64,000 nucleotides of DNA, from the NCBI GenBank assembly GCA_965222015.1, contig CBDCTL010000024.1, positions 1,178,001 through 1,242,000 of the forward strand, in the 5' to 3' direction. The translations under genes and the position numbers were made by a program. Shown here piece by piece: positions 38,847-47,989 of the stretch (positions are counted from its first letter, which is position 1; each line of letters starts with the position of its first letter). Source of the stretch: JANQPX01 sp965222015 (lineage in GTDB: Bacteria; Pseudomonadota; Alphaproteobacteria; Geminicoccales; Geminicoccaceae). Under the pieces are notes generated by a model. The model searched no databases. It had not been told where the DNA came from and saw nothing but the letters and a program-made list of their open reading frames with translations.

Positions 38847-39143
38847 CTAATGCGCGGCGATGCTCCGAAGCCGTCTTTGCCGCTGCCGCCAGAACGTCAC
38901 CAGATAGCAGGCCGCGATCATCTGCAAGAGGCAGGCGATCAGCCTCGGCGCCAGCAGGTCGATGAAGGCGTAGTTCACATCGGCGATCGTCGCCACCAGC
39001 TCCATCAGCAGGCAGAGATTGACCGCGGCGAGGATCAGCTCCAGCCGGCTGCGCACGAGCGAGCCGAAGCAAAGCGCCGTGAGAAACGGCACGATGTCGG
39101 TCGAGAGATCGAACACCGAAAAACCGAAGTCCCAAAAACTCAT
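38847..39143 (-). CDS. Small membrane protein
   Basis: 98 aa with three hydrophobic stretches (FSVFDLSTDIVPFLTALCFG, LELILAAVNLCLLMELVATI and LLAPRLIACLLQMIAACYLV) and a basic C-terminus (RQRQRRLRSIAAH). No family recognised. A GGAG lies about 13 bases before the ATG. Divergent from the formaldehyde genes; may be expressed alone. Confidence 0.5.
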   Translation of the reverse strand: MSFWDFGFSVFDLSTDIVPFLTALCFGSLVRSRLELILAAVNLCLLMELVATIADVNYAFIDLLAPRLIACLLQMIAACYLVTFWRQRQRRLRSIAAH

Positions 39144-39325
39144 ACGCCAGAAGCTCCGCCGAACACAGGAATCGGACGTCTGGAAAATTCACCAATAAGT
39201 AGAATATCGCAAGACACAATGAAACGTCCATCCGAAAACGGGACGAGACGCCACTTGTCACGGCTTTTCAGGTCTGACAGGTTCGGATCACATTCCATCG
39301 GCCGGATCAGGGAGGTCAAACGATC

Positions 39326-40435
39326 ATGGACGTGCGAGCCGCGGTTGCGCACAAGGCGGGCGAGCCGCTTTCGATCGAAACGGTTCAGCTCGAAGGCCCG
39401 AAAGAGGGCGAGGTGCTGGTCGAGGTCAAGGCGACCGGCATCTGCCACACCGACGAATTCACCCTCTCAGGCGCCGATCCCGAGGGCCTGTTCCCCGCGA
39501 TCCTCGGCCATGAGGGTGCCGGTGTCGTGGTCGATTGCGGCCCGGGCGTGAGCGAGCTCAGGAAGGGCGACCACGTCATCCCGCTCTACACGCCGGAATG
39601 CCGCACCTGCGAATACTGCCTGAATCCGAAGACCAATCTCTGCCAGCGCATCCGCAGCACTCAGGGCCAGGGCCTGATGCCGGACGGCACGTCCCGCTTC
39701 TCCATGGGCAAGGACAAGCTCTTCCACTACATGGGCACCTCGACCTTCGCGAATTTCACCGTCGTGCCCGAAATCGCGCTCGCCAAGGTCCGTGAAGACG
39801 CGCCGTTCGAAAAAATCTGCTACATCGGCTGCGGCGTCACCACGGGCGTCGGTGCGGTGGTCAACACCGCCAAGGTCGAGCCCGGCTCGAACGTCGTGGT
39901 GTTCGGCCTCGGCGGCATCGGCCTCAATGTCATCCAGGGCGCGAAGCTGGTCGGCGCCAACATGATCGTCGGCGTCGACCTGAACCCGAGGCGCAAGGAG
40001 ATCGCCGAGAAGTTCGGCATGACTCACTTCGTGAACCCGAAGGAAGTCGAAGGTGACCTCGTTCCCTATCTGGTCGACCTCACCGGCGGCGGCGCCGATT
40101 ACAGCTTCGAGTGCATCGGCAATGTCGACGTCATGCGCCAGGCGCTCGAATGCGCCCACAAGGGCTGGGGCGAGAGCATCATCATCGGCGTCGCGCCCGC
40201 CGGCGCCGAGATTTCCACGCGCCCCTTCCAGCTGGTCACCGGCCGATCCTGGCGCGGCACCGCCTTCGGCGGGGCGAGGGGCCGCACCGACGTGCCGAAA
40301 ATCGTCGACTGGTACATGGACGGCAAGATCAACATCGACGACCTGATCACCCACACCATGCCGCTCGAGGACATCAACAAGGGCTTCGACCTGATGCATG
40401 CCGGCGAAAGCATCCGCAGCGTCGTCATCTACTAG
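39326..40435 (+). CDS. frmA: S-(hydroxymethyl)glutathione dehydrogenase (class III ADH)
   Basis: 369 aa zinc alcohol dehydrogenase. Catalytic zinc site ATGICHTDEF with GHEGAGVV; structural zinc cysteines in CRTCEYCLNPKTNLC; Rossmann motif VFGLGGIGLNVIQ. Oxidises S-hydroxymethylglutathione, formed from formaldehyde and glutathione, to S-formylglutathione with NAD. GGGAGG precedes the ATG. Followed by the S-formylglutathione hydrolase gene, so together they give formate from formaldehyde. Confidence 0.95.
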   Translation: MDVRAAVAHKAGEPLSIETVQLEGPKEGEVLVEVKATGICHTDEFTLSGADPEGLFPAILGHEGAGVVVDCGPGVSELRKGDHVIPLYTPECRTCEYCLNPKTNLCQRIRSTQGQGLMPDGTSRFSMGKDKLFHYMGTSTFANFTVVPEIALAKVREDAPFEKICYIGCGVTTGVGAVVNTAKVEPGSNVVVFGLGGIGLNVIQGAKLVGANMIVGVDLNPRRKEIAEKFGMTHFVNPKEVEGDLVPYLVDLTGGGADYSFECIGNVDVMRQALECAHKGWGESIIIGVAPAGAEISTRPFQLVTGRSWRGTAFGGARGRTDVPKIVDWYMDGKINIDDLITHTMPLEDINKGFDLMHAGESIRSVVIY

Positions 40436-40531
40436 GAGTCGGCGACGCCGGGCTGAACTTGGCGGTGGCCGGCGGGGAACTGCCGGCCATTGTCGTGTGG
40501 TCAAGGTCACGCATAGGCGAAGGAATTCTTC

Positions 40532-41383
40532 ATGACTCTCGAAATCCTGAAACAGCACCGCCTGCATGGCGGCTGGCAGCGCGTTTACGCCCATCAGGCG
40601 AAGGAAACCGACTGCCGCATGGAGTTCGCAGTCTACACGCCGCCGCAGGCGGAGAGCGACGACAAGCTCCCGGTGCTCTACTGGCTCTCCGGCCTGACCT
40701 GCACCTGGGCCAATTTCACGGAGAAGGCCGGCGCCCAGCGCTACGCCGCCGAGCACGGTCTGATTCTCGTCGCCCCGGACACCAGCCCGCGCGGCGTGAA
40801 CATTCCAGGCGAGGACGAATCTTATGACTTCGGCAGCGGCGCCGGCTTCTACGTCGACGCCACGGAAGAGCCCTGGGCGGCCCACTACCGTATGTACGGC
40901 TACATCACCGAGGAACTGCCGGCGCTGATCAACGAGAATTTTCCCGTCGACGAGGCCCGCGCCGGGATCTTCGGCCACTCCATGGGCGGCCACGGCGCGC
41001 TCACCATCGCGCTCAAGAACCCGGACAAGTACAAAAGCGTCTCCGCCTTCGCCCCGATCTCCGCGCCGATGCGCTGCCCCTGGGGCGAGAAGGCGCTCAC
41101 CGGCTATCTGGGCGGGGACCGCGAAACCTGGCGCGACTACGACGCCACGGAACTTTGCGAGTCGACGAGCTGGCGGCTGCCGGTCCTGGTCGACCAGGGC
41201 ACCGGCGACGAGTTCTTGAATGAACAGCTCAAGCCCGAACTCCTCGAGGATGCCTGCGCGTCCGCCGGTATCCCTCTGAACCTCCGCATGCAGGAAGGCT
41301 ACGACCACTCCTACTATTTCATGGCCAGCTTCATGGGCGACCACATCACCCACCATGCCAAGAGTCTTGCGAGGACCTCGTAG
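40532..41383 (+). CDS. fghA: S-formylglutathione hydrolase
   Basis: 283 aa esterase-D family alpha/beta hydrolase. Nucleophile Ser in IFGHSMGGHGALTIAL, Asp in VDQGTGDEFL, His in EGYDHSYYF. VLYWLSGLTCTWANF and APDTSPRGVNIPGE are diagnostic. Splits S-formylglutathione into formate and glutathione. Pairs with the dehydrogenase just upstream; no formate dehydrogenase is in the window. Confidence 0.95.
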   Translation: MTLEILKQHRLHGGWQRVYAHQAKETDCRMEFAVYTPPQAESDDKLPVLYWLSGLTCTWANFTEKAGAQRYAAEHGLILVAPDTSPRGVNIPGEDESYDFGSGAGFYVDATEEPWAAHYRMYGYITEELPALINENFPVDEARAGIFGHSMGGHGALTIALKNPDKYKSVSAFAPISAPMRCPWGEKALTGYLGGDRETWRDYDATELCESTSWRLPVLVDQGTGDEFLNEQLKPELLEDACASAGIPLNLRMQEGYDHSYYFMASFMGDHITHHAKSLARTS

Positions 41384-41482
41384 GCTCGGATCACCGTGGC
41401 CAGGCTTCGCGGTTTGCCGCCAGGTTCGGGTTCGGCTGGTTCCGCCTTGGAACGATAGTGATGGGCAGGCCCGAAAAAGAAC

Positions 41483-41510
41483 GTCATGCCCGGTCTTGAC
41501 CCGGGCATCC
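41483..41510. repeat. Palindromic dispersed repeat
   Basis: GTCATGCCCGGTCTTGACCC followed by GGGCATCC is a short palindrome of the kind scattered between genes in many Alphaproteobacteria. It lies in the 250-base gap between fghA and the terC-like gene. Only one full copy is seen in the window. Confidence 0.6.
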
Positions 41511-41636
41511 ACTTGCAGGCAAGTCGACGACACTGGATGAACAGCGGCAGCGTGCGCGCATGGAAGACCTCGCTCGACATCACCAGACCACGACCGCAAA
41601 CCGTGGAGCCAGGCTCGACCGGTCGTCGTCGACGCC

Positions 41637-42395
41637 GTGGCCGCGCCACTGATGGATCTGCTGGCGCTCGCGTCCAGCCCCGAGGCCTGGGTCAGTCTGG
41701 CCACGCTCTCGGTGCTCGAGATCGTTCTCGGCATCGACAACATCATCTTTTTGTCGATCGTCACCAACAAGCTGCCCGAGCACCAGCGCGCGCGCGCGCG
41801 CTTCATCGGCCTGGCGCTGGCCCTGATCGCCCGCCTGGCGCTTCTCTTCACCCTCGCCTGGATGACCCGCCTCGTCACGCCGATTTTTTTCGTCGGTGAT
41901 TTCGGCGTCTCCTGGCGCGACATCGTCCTGTTCTTCGGCGGCGCTTTCCTGATCTACAAGGCGACGGTCGAGATGCACAACGAGCTCGAGGGCGGCGACG
42001 AAGACGGCCCCGACGCCAGGACCGCCAGCTTCGCCTATGTGATCTTCCAGATCATGGTGATCGACATGGTCTTTTCCCTCGACAGCGTGATCACCGCCAT
42101 CGGCATCGCCGAGCACATCCCGATCATGGTCATCGCCATCCTGATCGCGATCGCCGTCATGCTGCTCGCTGCAGCCCCGGTCGCCGGCTTCGTCGACCGT
42201 CACCCGACCGTGAAGATGCTGGCGCTCGCCTTCCTCCTCCTGGTCGGCGTGGCGCTGGTCGCCGACGGCCTGCATTTCCACATCCCGCGCGCCTATCTCT
42301 ATTTCGCGATCGGCTTCTCGATCGCCGTCGAGGCGCTCAATCTGTACGCGGCGAAGGCGCGCAAGCAGAAGGCGGCGGAGGAGCGCGGAGACTGA
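41637..42395 (+). CDS. TerC/YkgH-type integral membrane protein
   Basis: About 252 aa. Seven or eight helices with the TerC signature LGIDNIIFLSIVTNKLP near residue 35 and IDMVFSLDSVITAIG near 140; the charged residues in these helices are likely metal ligands. Related proteins help export or load manganese and other metals at membranes. Start GTG 41637 or ATG 41652. A short 17-bp tandem repeat follows the gene. Confidence 0.88.
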   Translation: MAAPLMDLLALASSPEAWVSLATLSVLEIVLGIDNIIFLSIVTNKLPEHQRARARFIGLALALIARLALLFTLAWMTRLVTPIFFVGDFGVSWRDIVLFFGGAFLIYKATVEMHNELEGGDEDGPDARTASFAYVIFQIMVIDMVFSLDSVITAIGIAEHIPIMVIAILIAIAVMLLAAAPVAGFVDRHPTVKMLALAFLLLVGVALVADGLHFHIPRAYLYFAIGFSIAVEALNLYAAKARKQKAAEERGD

Positions 42396-42403
42396 ACTTC
42401 GCG

Positions 42404-42454
42404 CCCCAGAGTCTGGCGCACCCCAGAGTCTGGCGCATCGCAGAGTCTGGCGGC
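42404..42454. repeat. 17-bp tandem repeat, three units
   Basis: CCCCAGAGTCTGGCGCA twice in full (42404-42437) and a third with three changes. Immediately after the terC-like gene. Each unit contains the small palindrome CCAGAGTCTGG. Confidence 0.8.
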
Positions 42455-42564
42455 AGCGCATTGCGATTAACTCATCGTTAAGATCGATGGTGCATAGTCC
42501 GGGCATTCGAACCTGACCGCCGCCCCTTCGGCCGGCGACTGGACGCCGTGAACGTCCGGAGAGA

Positions 42565-44154
42565 ATGATGACGAACCGAACGCTGTGCCTGCTCGCCGCT
42601 CTTTTCCTGTGCGTCGGGTCCGCCGCCCCCCATGCCCGCGAGATCGCCATCGGCTTCGCCAGCCACAGCCAGCCCTTCGTGCTCGATGACCGGGAGGACC
42701 CAGGCATCTCGATCGAACTCGTGCGCGAAGCCTTCAGGGCGGTCGGGCACGAAGTCAAACCGTTGATGCAGTCCTACAAACGCATCAAGGAGGAAGTCAG
42801 GCTGGGGCGCCTGGATGCGGCCGCGGGCGCCATGCCGGAGGATGCGGACGGTCTCTTCTATTCGGAACCCTGCATCGCCTTCGACAACGTTGCGATCGTC
42901 AGGGAGCGGGACGGCATCGACATCCGCGGCATCGCCGATCTGCCCGGTCACAGCGTCGTCGCCTGGCAGAACGCGCATGATCATCTCGGCGGCGAGTTCC
43001 GGGAGCTGTTCGGCCGGCATGTCCGGGACGACTATGTCCGCAAGTATTTCGACCTCGCCGATCAGACCGCCCAGGTGAGAATGTTCTGGTCCGGACGGGC
43101 CGAGGTCATCGTCATCGACGACGTGATCTTCGATTACATGACGTCGACCATGGCCGACGATTTCGACACCAGCCTCGACCTGCGACGCCATCGCATCTTC
43201 GGCGGCCTCACCGTCTTCTCGGTCGCGTTCGCCGACCGCGAGCTTCGCGATCAGTTCGATCGCGGCCTCGCCGAACTCCGCCAGCGCGGCGACATCGAGC
43301 GAATCTACCGAAAAGTACAGAACCGCGAAAGCCGACTGACAAGTGCCCAAAGTGTCGGCGGCAGCGCCCACGACGTTCGACGATCCTACGAAAGCTCAGG
43401 CGACGACATCCGGACAGCCGGCATCCGGACGATGCTGGTGGTCCTGGCCGCCGATCGCACGGCTGTTCGGCAGTCCCCTGTCACGGTCCTTCGCCATGAT
43501 GGTCATCCTGGCAAGCACCGTCATCACCATGTTCATCACGTCGGTTCAGCTCTGGTTCGATTACCGGACCGACATCGACTCCAGGAACCACGCCCTGGCA
43601 CAGGTCGAGCTGTCCTACGGCTCCTCTCTCTCCTTCAGCCTCTGGACCTACGACGACAACCTGGTGCGGAGCCAGCTCGACGGCATCACCAGCCTCACCG
43701 AGATCGAATGGGCGGAGATCGTCTCGGAGGACGGATCGAGCTGGAGCGCCGGCGACCGGCGGTCGACCTACACGCTGCAAAAGAGCATGCCGCTGCTGTA
43801 TGGCAGCGGCATGCAGCCCAAAGTCGTCGGTCGCCTCACGCTCGTGTCGAGCGTCGACGATCTCTACTGGTCCCTCGCCCGGAAATTCGCCGTCATTCTG
43901 GCACTCAATCTCGTCAAGACGCTCTGCATGAGCCTGGTGATCATCTATCTCTTCTATCGCATCGTAGGCCGGCATCTGATCGATCTCGCCGCCTATCTGT
44001 CGGCCTTGAATCTGACCGATCGAAAATCGGATTTCGTGCTGCACGACCGCGACCATGGCACCGGGACCGACGAGCTCGATCAGCTCGCCGCCGCCATCAA
44101 CGACATGCGTGCCAACCTCCACGGCTCCTACGACGAGATCGCCCGCTACCGTGA
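42565..44154 (+). CDS. Periplasmic solute-binding protein (SBP_bac_3 type), frame runs into the kinase gene
   Basis: Signal peptide TLCLLAALFLCVGSAAPHAR, then a family-3 binding domain to about residue 255 (IAIGFASHSQPFVLDDREDP, LGRLDAAAGAMPEDADGLFY, ending RQRGDIERIYRKVQNRES). GGAGAG precedes two adjacent ATGs (42565 and 42568). The domain should end near 43340, but the frame has no stop until 44154 and overlaps the downstream kinase by 800 bases with sequence that does not look like a real protein. A lost stop or an indel near 43330-43450 is likely. The protein probably binds the ligand sensed by the kinase. Confidence 0.65.
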   Translation: MMTNRTLCLLAALFLCVGSAAPHAREIAIGFASHSQPFVLDDREDPGISIELVREAFRAVGHEVKPLMQSYKRIKEEVRLGRLDAAAGAMPEDADGLFYSEPCIAFDNVAIVRERDGIDIRGIADLPGHSVVAWQNAHDHLGGEFRELFGRHVRDDYVRKYFDLADQTAQVRMFWSGRAEVIVIDDVIFDYMTSTMADDFDTSLDLRRHRIFGGLTVFSVAFADRELRDQFDRGLAELRQRGDIERIYRKVQNRESRLTSAQSVGGSAHDVRRSYESSGDDIRTAGIRTMLVVLAADRTAVRQSPVTVLRHDGHPGKHRHHHVHHVGSALVRLPDRHRLQEPRPGTGRAVLRLLSLLQPLDLRRQPGAEPARRHHQPHRDRMGGDRLGGRIELERRRPAVDLHAAKEHAAAVWQRHAAQSRRSPHARVERRRSLLVPRPEIRRHSGTQSRQDALHEPGDHLSLLSHRRPASDRSRRLSVGLESDRSKIGFRAARPRPWHRDRRARSARRRHQRHACQPPRLLRRDRPLP

Positions 44155-44902
44155 CGAACTCGAAACCGCGCTCGCCAAGGAGCGCGAGCTCAACGGCCTT
44201 CAGCGGCAGTTCGTCTCCATGGTGTCCCACGAGTTCCGAACGCCGCTCGCGATCATCGACGGCAATGCGCAGCGCATCCTGAGAAAGCTCGACAAGATGA
44301 AGCCGGAGGCGCTGAAGGACACTCAGAGAAAAGTTCGCATCGCCGTCAACCGTCTCACCGAACTCATGGAAAGCGTGCTCAGCAGCTCACGTCTCGAAGA
44401 AGGCCGTATCGCGTTCGAGCCGAAGGCCTGCGAACCGGCCAGGCTGCTCCAGGAGATCGCCGGCAACTATCGAGAATTGAGCGACGATCACGAGATCATC
44501 GTCGACGTCGAGAACCTGCCTGGGATCATCCTTGCCGACGGCAAGCTGCTGCATCAGGTGTTCTCCAACCTCCTGTCGAACGCGATCAAGTATTCCGGTG
44601 TGCAGACGCGCATCTGGGTGACGGGCCGCCGCGACGGGCGGGGCGATCTCATCATCTCGGTGCGCGACGAAGGAGTCGGCATCCCCGCGCCGGAGATCGA
44701 ACGCCTCTTTACCCGTTTCTTCCGCGCCAGCACCTCCATCGGCATCACCGGCACCGGCATCGGCCTCAACCTGGTGAGCCACCTGGTCGACATGCATGGC
44801 GGCAGGATCGAGGTGATGAGCGAGGTCGGCACCGGCACCGAATTCCTGGTGCATCTGCCCTATCGCGCGCCGCCGGCCATATCCGGCCCCGAGGCCGCCT
44901 GA
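43343..44902 (+). CDS. Membrane sensor histidine kinase
   Basis: About 519 aa from a GTG; the true start may be nearer the first helix. TM1 MMVILASTVITMFITSVQLW, a periplasmic sensor of about 120 residues, TM2 AVILALNLVKTLCMSLVIIY, and a HAMP-like region. HisKA has the His in FVSMVSHEFRTPLAIIDGNA. The HATPase has NLLSNAIKYSGVQ, VRDEGVGIPAPE and ITGTGIGLNLVS. Paralogue of the kinase at 37352. Overlaps the reading frame of the solute-binding gene, with which it likely forms a signalling pair. No response regulator nearby. Confidence 0.85.
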   Translation: MPKVSAAAPTTFDDPTKAQATTSGQPASGRCWWSWPPIARLFGSPLSRSFAMMVILASTVITMFITSVQLWFDYRTDIDSRNHALAQVELSYGSSLSFSLWTYDDNLVRSQLDGITSLTEIEWAEIVSEDGSSWSAGDRRSTYTLQKSMPLLYGSGMQPKVVGRLTLVSSVDDLYWSLARKFAVILALNLVKTLCMSLVIIYLFYRIVGRHLIDLAAYLSALNLTDRKSDFVLHDRDHGTGTDELDQLAAAINDMRANLHGSYDEIARYRDELETALAKERELNGLQRQFVSMVSHEFRTPLAIIDGNAQRILRKLDKMKPEALKDTQRKVRIAVNRLTELMESVLSSSRLEEGRIAFEPKACEPARLLQEIAGNYRELSDDHEIIVDVENLPGIILADGKLLHQVFSNLLSNAIKYSGVQTRIWVTGRRDGRGDLIISVRDEGVGIPAPEIERLFTRFFRASTSIGITGTGIGLNLVSHLVDMHGGRIEVMSEVGTGTEFLVHLPYRAPPAISGPEAA

Positions 44903-44937
44903 TCTCCGTCCCGTGCCGTCACGCCGGGCTCCGATCC

Positions 44938-45399
44938 TTACGGCGGCGGTCTCCCTGTGGTTCGTGCCACCGCTTCGCGGTGGTCGGAATCCCCGCGGAC
45001 GGCGGCCGCAGTCAGCTCGTCGGTGATCAGGGCGTCGGCGAGTCTGCCGCCGAGCGCCGAGCGGATCGGCAGGGCCTTGTCCGGCTCGCCGCCTGCGATG
45101 ACGAGAAAATGTCTCGGCGGCGCGTGCAGCGGCAGGCTCGCGACCTTGCGGTTGGCCGCACGGTCGATCACCCGCCCCGACGATCGGGGGAACGCTGGAG
45201 AAAGTGGCGTCCGCCGCACCGCAGAGGTCGTGGATGGACCTGTCAATCATGAGTCCCTGCAGCGCCGCGCGTTCTTCCTCCGAATCCGCGAGCACCGGTA
45301 CGGCGAGCGGATAGCGCCCCGCGGCGATCTCGTCTTGCGTGCGCCCGGTAACGAAATAGAGCCAGGCCGCCAGTCGCCCTGACCGGCCGGATCACCCAT
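44938..45399 (-). pseudogene. SorC-type sugar-binding regulator, decayed
   Basis: From ATG 45399 the minus strand gives a shortened N-terminus with LAAWLYFVTGRTQDEIAAG, the start of the SorC/DeoR-like helix-turn-helix. It then jumps to VLADSEEERAALQGLMIDRS and IHDLCGAADATF of the sugar-binding domain, so about 150 residues are missing. A frameshift near 45180 is followed by the C-terminal block PIRSALGGRLADALITDELT. SorC-family regulators often control polyol transporters like the one next door, on the opposite strand. Confidence 0.7.
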
Positions 45400-45635
45400 G
45401 TGTCCCTCGCAGACAGCCACGATAGGGCAGAGCATTTGACCAAAGCATGACGATTAGCGCAGTCATGGCGAGGGCCAGACAGAAGGTGCGGCCCGTCCGA
45501 GCCCGCTCCATTCGACGCGCGCGGATCCTGTCCGCACGCGGACCAACACTTTTCCGGTCGTCTCCCAGGTTCAAGTTGAAATTTTACTCAAAACCAGCAG
45601 AGTAAGAATGATCTTGGCTTCTTTCGAACCCCGTG

Positions 45636-45668
45636 TGAGCAACTGCTTGAAAAAAATGCACATGCTCA
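45636..45668. promoter_or_regulatory. Possible operator before the polyol transporter operon
   Basis: TGAGCA (45636-45641) and TGCTCA (45663-45668) form an inverted pair 21 bases apart between the decayed regulator and the binding-protein gene. It could be the site of a SorC-type regulator, but the arms are short and I have no second copy. Confidence 0.25.
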
Positions 45669-45690
45669 ACAATCAAGGAGGCATTCCGCC

Positions 45691-46989
45691 GTGTCACTGA
45701 AAACCGTATCACTGGCTGCCGGCGCGTTGCTGGCGTCGACGGCGCTGGTTGGCGCCGAGACCATTACGATCGCCACGGTCAACAATGGCGACATGATCCG
45801 CATGCAGGGTCTGACCGCGGACTTCACCGAGAAGACGGGCCATGAGGTCGAGTGGGTGACGCTCGAGGAGAACGTTCTTCGCCAGCGCGTGACCCAGGAC
45901 ATCGCCACCAATGGCGGCCAGTTCGACATCATGACCATCGGCATGTACGAGACGCCGATCTGGGCCGCGCAGGACTGGCTGGTCGCCCTCGACGATCTGC
46001 CCGCCGAGTATGACGTCGACGACATCCTGCCGGCGATGCGCGCCGGCCTTTCGCATGAGGACACGCTCTATGCGGCGCCGTTCTACGGCGAAAGCTCGAT
46101 GGTGATGTACCGCACGGACCTGATGGAAGCGGCCGGGCTCGAGATGCCCGAGGCGCCGACCTGGGAGTTCGTCGCCGAAGCCGCCCGTGCCATGACCGAC
46201 AAGGACAACGAGATCTACGGCGTCTGCCTGCGCGGCAAGGCCGGCTGGGGCGAGAATGCGGCGTTCATCACCACCATGGCCAATTCCTTCGGCGCGCGCT
46301 GGTTCGATGAGGACTGGCAGGCGCAGTTCGACAGCGAGCCCTGGTCGCAGACCCTCGACTTCTATCTCGACCTGATGAACGACGCCGGGCCTCCGGGTGC
46401 GGCCACCAACGGCTTCAACGAGAACCTGGCGCTCTTTCAGCAGGGCAAGTGCGGCATGTGGATCGACGCGACCGTCGCCGCGTCCTTCGTGACCAACCCC
46501 GACGACAGCACCGTCGCCGACAGCGTCGGCTTCGCGCTCGCCCCGGATGCCGGCCTCGGCAAGCGCGCCAACTGGCTCTGGGCCTGGGCGCTGGCGATCC
46601 CGGCCGGCACCCAGAAGGAAGAGGCCGCCAAGGCGTTCATCAACTGGGCGACCTCGAAGGAGTATCTGGCGCTGGTGGCCGAGAACGAGGGCTGGGCGAA
46701 CGTTCCTCCCGGCACCCGCACCTCGCTCTACGAGAACCCCGAATACCAGAAGGTGCCGTTCGCGAAGATGACGCTGGACAGCATCAATGCCGCCGACCCG
46801 ACCAACCCGACGGTCGACCCGGTGCCCTATGTCGGCATCCAGTTCGTGGCGATCCCGGAGTTTTCGGGCATCGGCACCCAGGTGGGCCAGGAGTTCTCGG
46901 CAGCCCTCGCGGGGCAGCAGAGCGCCGAGGAAGCGCTGGAGAATGCGCAGGCTCTGACCACCGACGAAATGGAAGCTGCGGGCTACTAG
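45691..46989 (+). CDS. Sugar/polyol ABC transporter, substrate-binding protein
   Basis: 432 aa from GTG 45691 with AAGGAGG ten bases upstream. Signal peptide LAAGALLASTALVGA. Family-1 extracellular solute-binding protein: ITIATVNNGDMIRMQGLTAD at the mature start, ATNGGQFDIMTIGMYETPIW and WLWAWALAIPAGTQKEEAAK further on. It resembles the sorbitol/mannitol binding proteins (SmoE/MtlE) of Alphaproteobacteria; exact substrate unproved. First gene of a four-gene ABC operon. Confidence 0.88.
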   Translation: MSLKTVSLAAGALLASTALVGAETITIATVNNGDMIRMQGLTADFTEKTGHEVEWVTLEENVLRQRVTQDIATNGGQFDIMTIGMYETPIWAAQDWLVALDDLPAEYDVDDILPAMRAGLSHEDTLYAAPFYGESSMVMYRTDLMEAAGLEMPEAPTWEFVAEAARAMTDKDNEIYGVCLRGKAGWGENAAFITTMANSFGARWFDEDWQAQFDSEPWSQTLDFYLDLMNDAGPPGAATNGFNENLALFQQGKCGMWIDATVAASFVTNPDDSTVADSVGFALAPDAGLGKRANWLWAWALAIPAGTQKEEAAKAFINWATSKEYLALVAENEGWANVPPGTRTSLYENPEYQKVPFAKMTLDSINAADPTNPTVDPVPYVGIQFVAIPEFSGIGTQVGQEFSAALAGQQSAEEALENAQALTTDEMEAAGY

Positions 46990-47003
46990 ACGACCGCGCC
47001 GAT

Positions 47004-47035
47004 CCGGAGGACCGCTCGTTGCGGCGGCCCTCCGG
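47004..47035 (+). other. Stem-loop between binding protein and permease genes
   Basis: CCGGAGGACCGC, loop TCGTT, GCGGCGGCCCTCCGG. No T run follows. Such hairpins often protect the 3' end of abundant binding-protein mRNA and lower expression of the downstream permeases. Confidence 0.5.
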
Positions 47036-47107
47036 TGGCGGCCGGCATCGCCGGCCCTCGACGACAAGGCCGACGTTCGTTTCCGACGGGTGGGGGAGGC
47101 CCGGGTC

Positions 47108-47974
47108 ATGGCGACAGAACATTCGAAATCCGCCGCGCGCTGGATGCTGACGCCGGCCGTCGTTCTGCTCCTGGGCTGGATGCTCGTCCCGCTCATCATG
47201 ACCCTCTATTTCTCGTTCAAGAAATATCTGCCGCTGCGCGGCGGCGATCAGGGCTGGGTCGGTTTCGACAATTACGCGCGCTTCGTCACCAGCTCGTCCT
47301 TTCTCGACGCGGTCGGTGCGACGCTCCTCCTGGTCGGCGGCGTCCTGGTGATCACCGTGGTGCTCGGCGTCCTGCTGGCGCTGCTGCTCGATCAGCCGAT
47401 GTGGGGCCAGGGCATCGTCCGCATCCTGGTGATCGCCCCCTTCTTCGTGATGCCCACGGTCTCGGCCCTGGTCTGGAAGAACATGTTCATGGACCCGGTG
47501 AACGGGGTCCTCTCGCATTTATGGGAATTCTTCGGGGCGCAGCCGGTCGACTGGCTCTCGCAGGCGCCGATGACCTCGCTGATCATGATCGTCTCCTGGC
47601 AGTGGCTGCCGTTCGCGACCCTCATCCTGCTGACCGCGGTGCAGTCGCTGGACGGCGAGCAGCTCGAAGCCTCGGAGATGGACGGCGCCCCTCTTTTGAA
47701 GCGCTTCTGGTACATCATCCTCCCCCATCTCGGCCGGGCGATCACCGTGGTGATCCTGATCCAGACGATTTTTCTGTTGTCGATCTTCGCCGAGATCTTC
47801 GTCACCACCCAGGGCTCCTTCGGCACCCGCACGCTCACCTATCTGATCTATCAGCGCGTGCTCGAGAGCCAGAATGTCGGGCTCGGTTCGGCGGGCGGCA
47901 TCTACGCCGTCATCCTCGCCAACATCGTCGCCATCTTCCTGATGCGCATCGTCGGCAAGAACCTGGACGCCTGA
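47108..47974 (+). CDS. Sugar/polyol ABC transporter permease 1
   Basis: 288 aa, MalF/SmoF-like, six helices starting WMLTPAVVLLLGWMLVPLIM. The cytosolic EAA loop that contacts the ATPase reads EASEMDGAPLLKRFWYIILP. ATG 47108 has GGGGGAGG upstream. Pairs with the permease 15 bases downstream. Confidence 0.92.
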   Translation: MATEHSKSAARWMLTPAVVLLLGWMLVPLIMTLYFSFKKYLPLRGGDQGWVGFDNYARFVTSSSFLDAVGATLLLVGGVLVITVVLGVLLALLLDQPMWGQGIVRILVIAPFFVMPTVSALVWKNMFMDPVNGVLSHLWEFFGAQPVDWLSQAPMTSLIMIVSWQWLPFATLILLTAVQSLDGEQLEASEMDGAPLLKRFWYIILPHLGRAITVVILIQTIFLLSIFAEIFVTTQGSFGTRTLTYLIYQRVLESQNVGLGSAGGIYAVILANIVAIFLMRIVGKNLDA

Positions 47975-47989
47975 GGAAGGGGAAGAACC

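Noticed and set aside
45392..45574. A 60-codon minus-strand frame with one hydrophobic stretch upstream of the decayed regulator
   Set aside because: Arg-rich low-complexity start, no ribosome site, and overlap with the regulator remnant; I do not consider it a gene.
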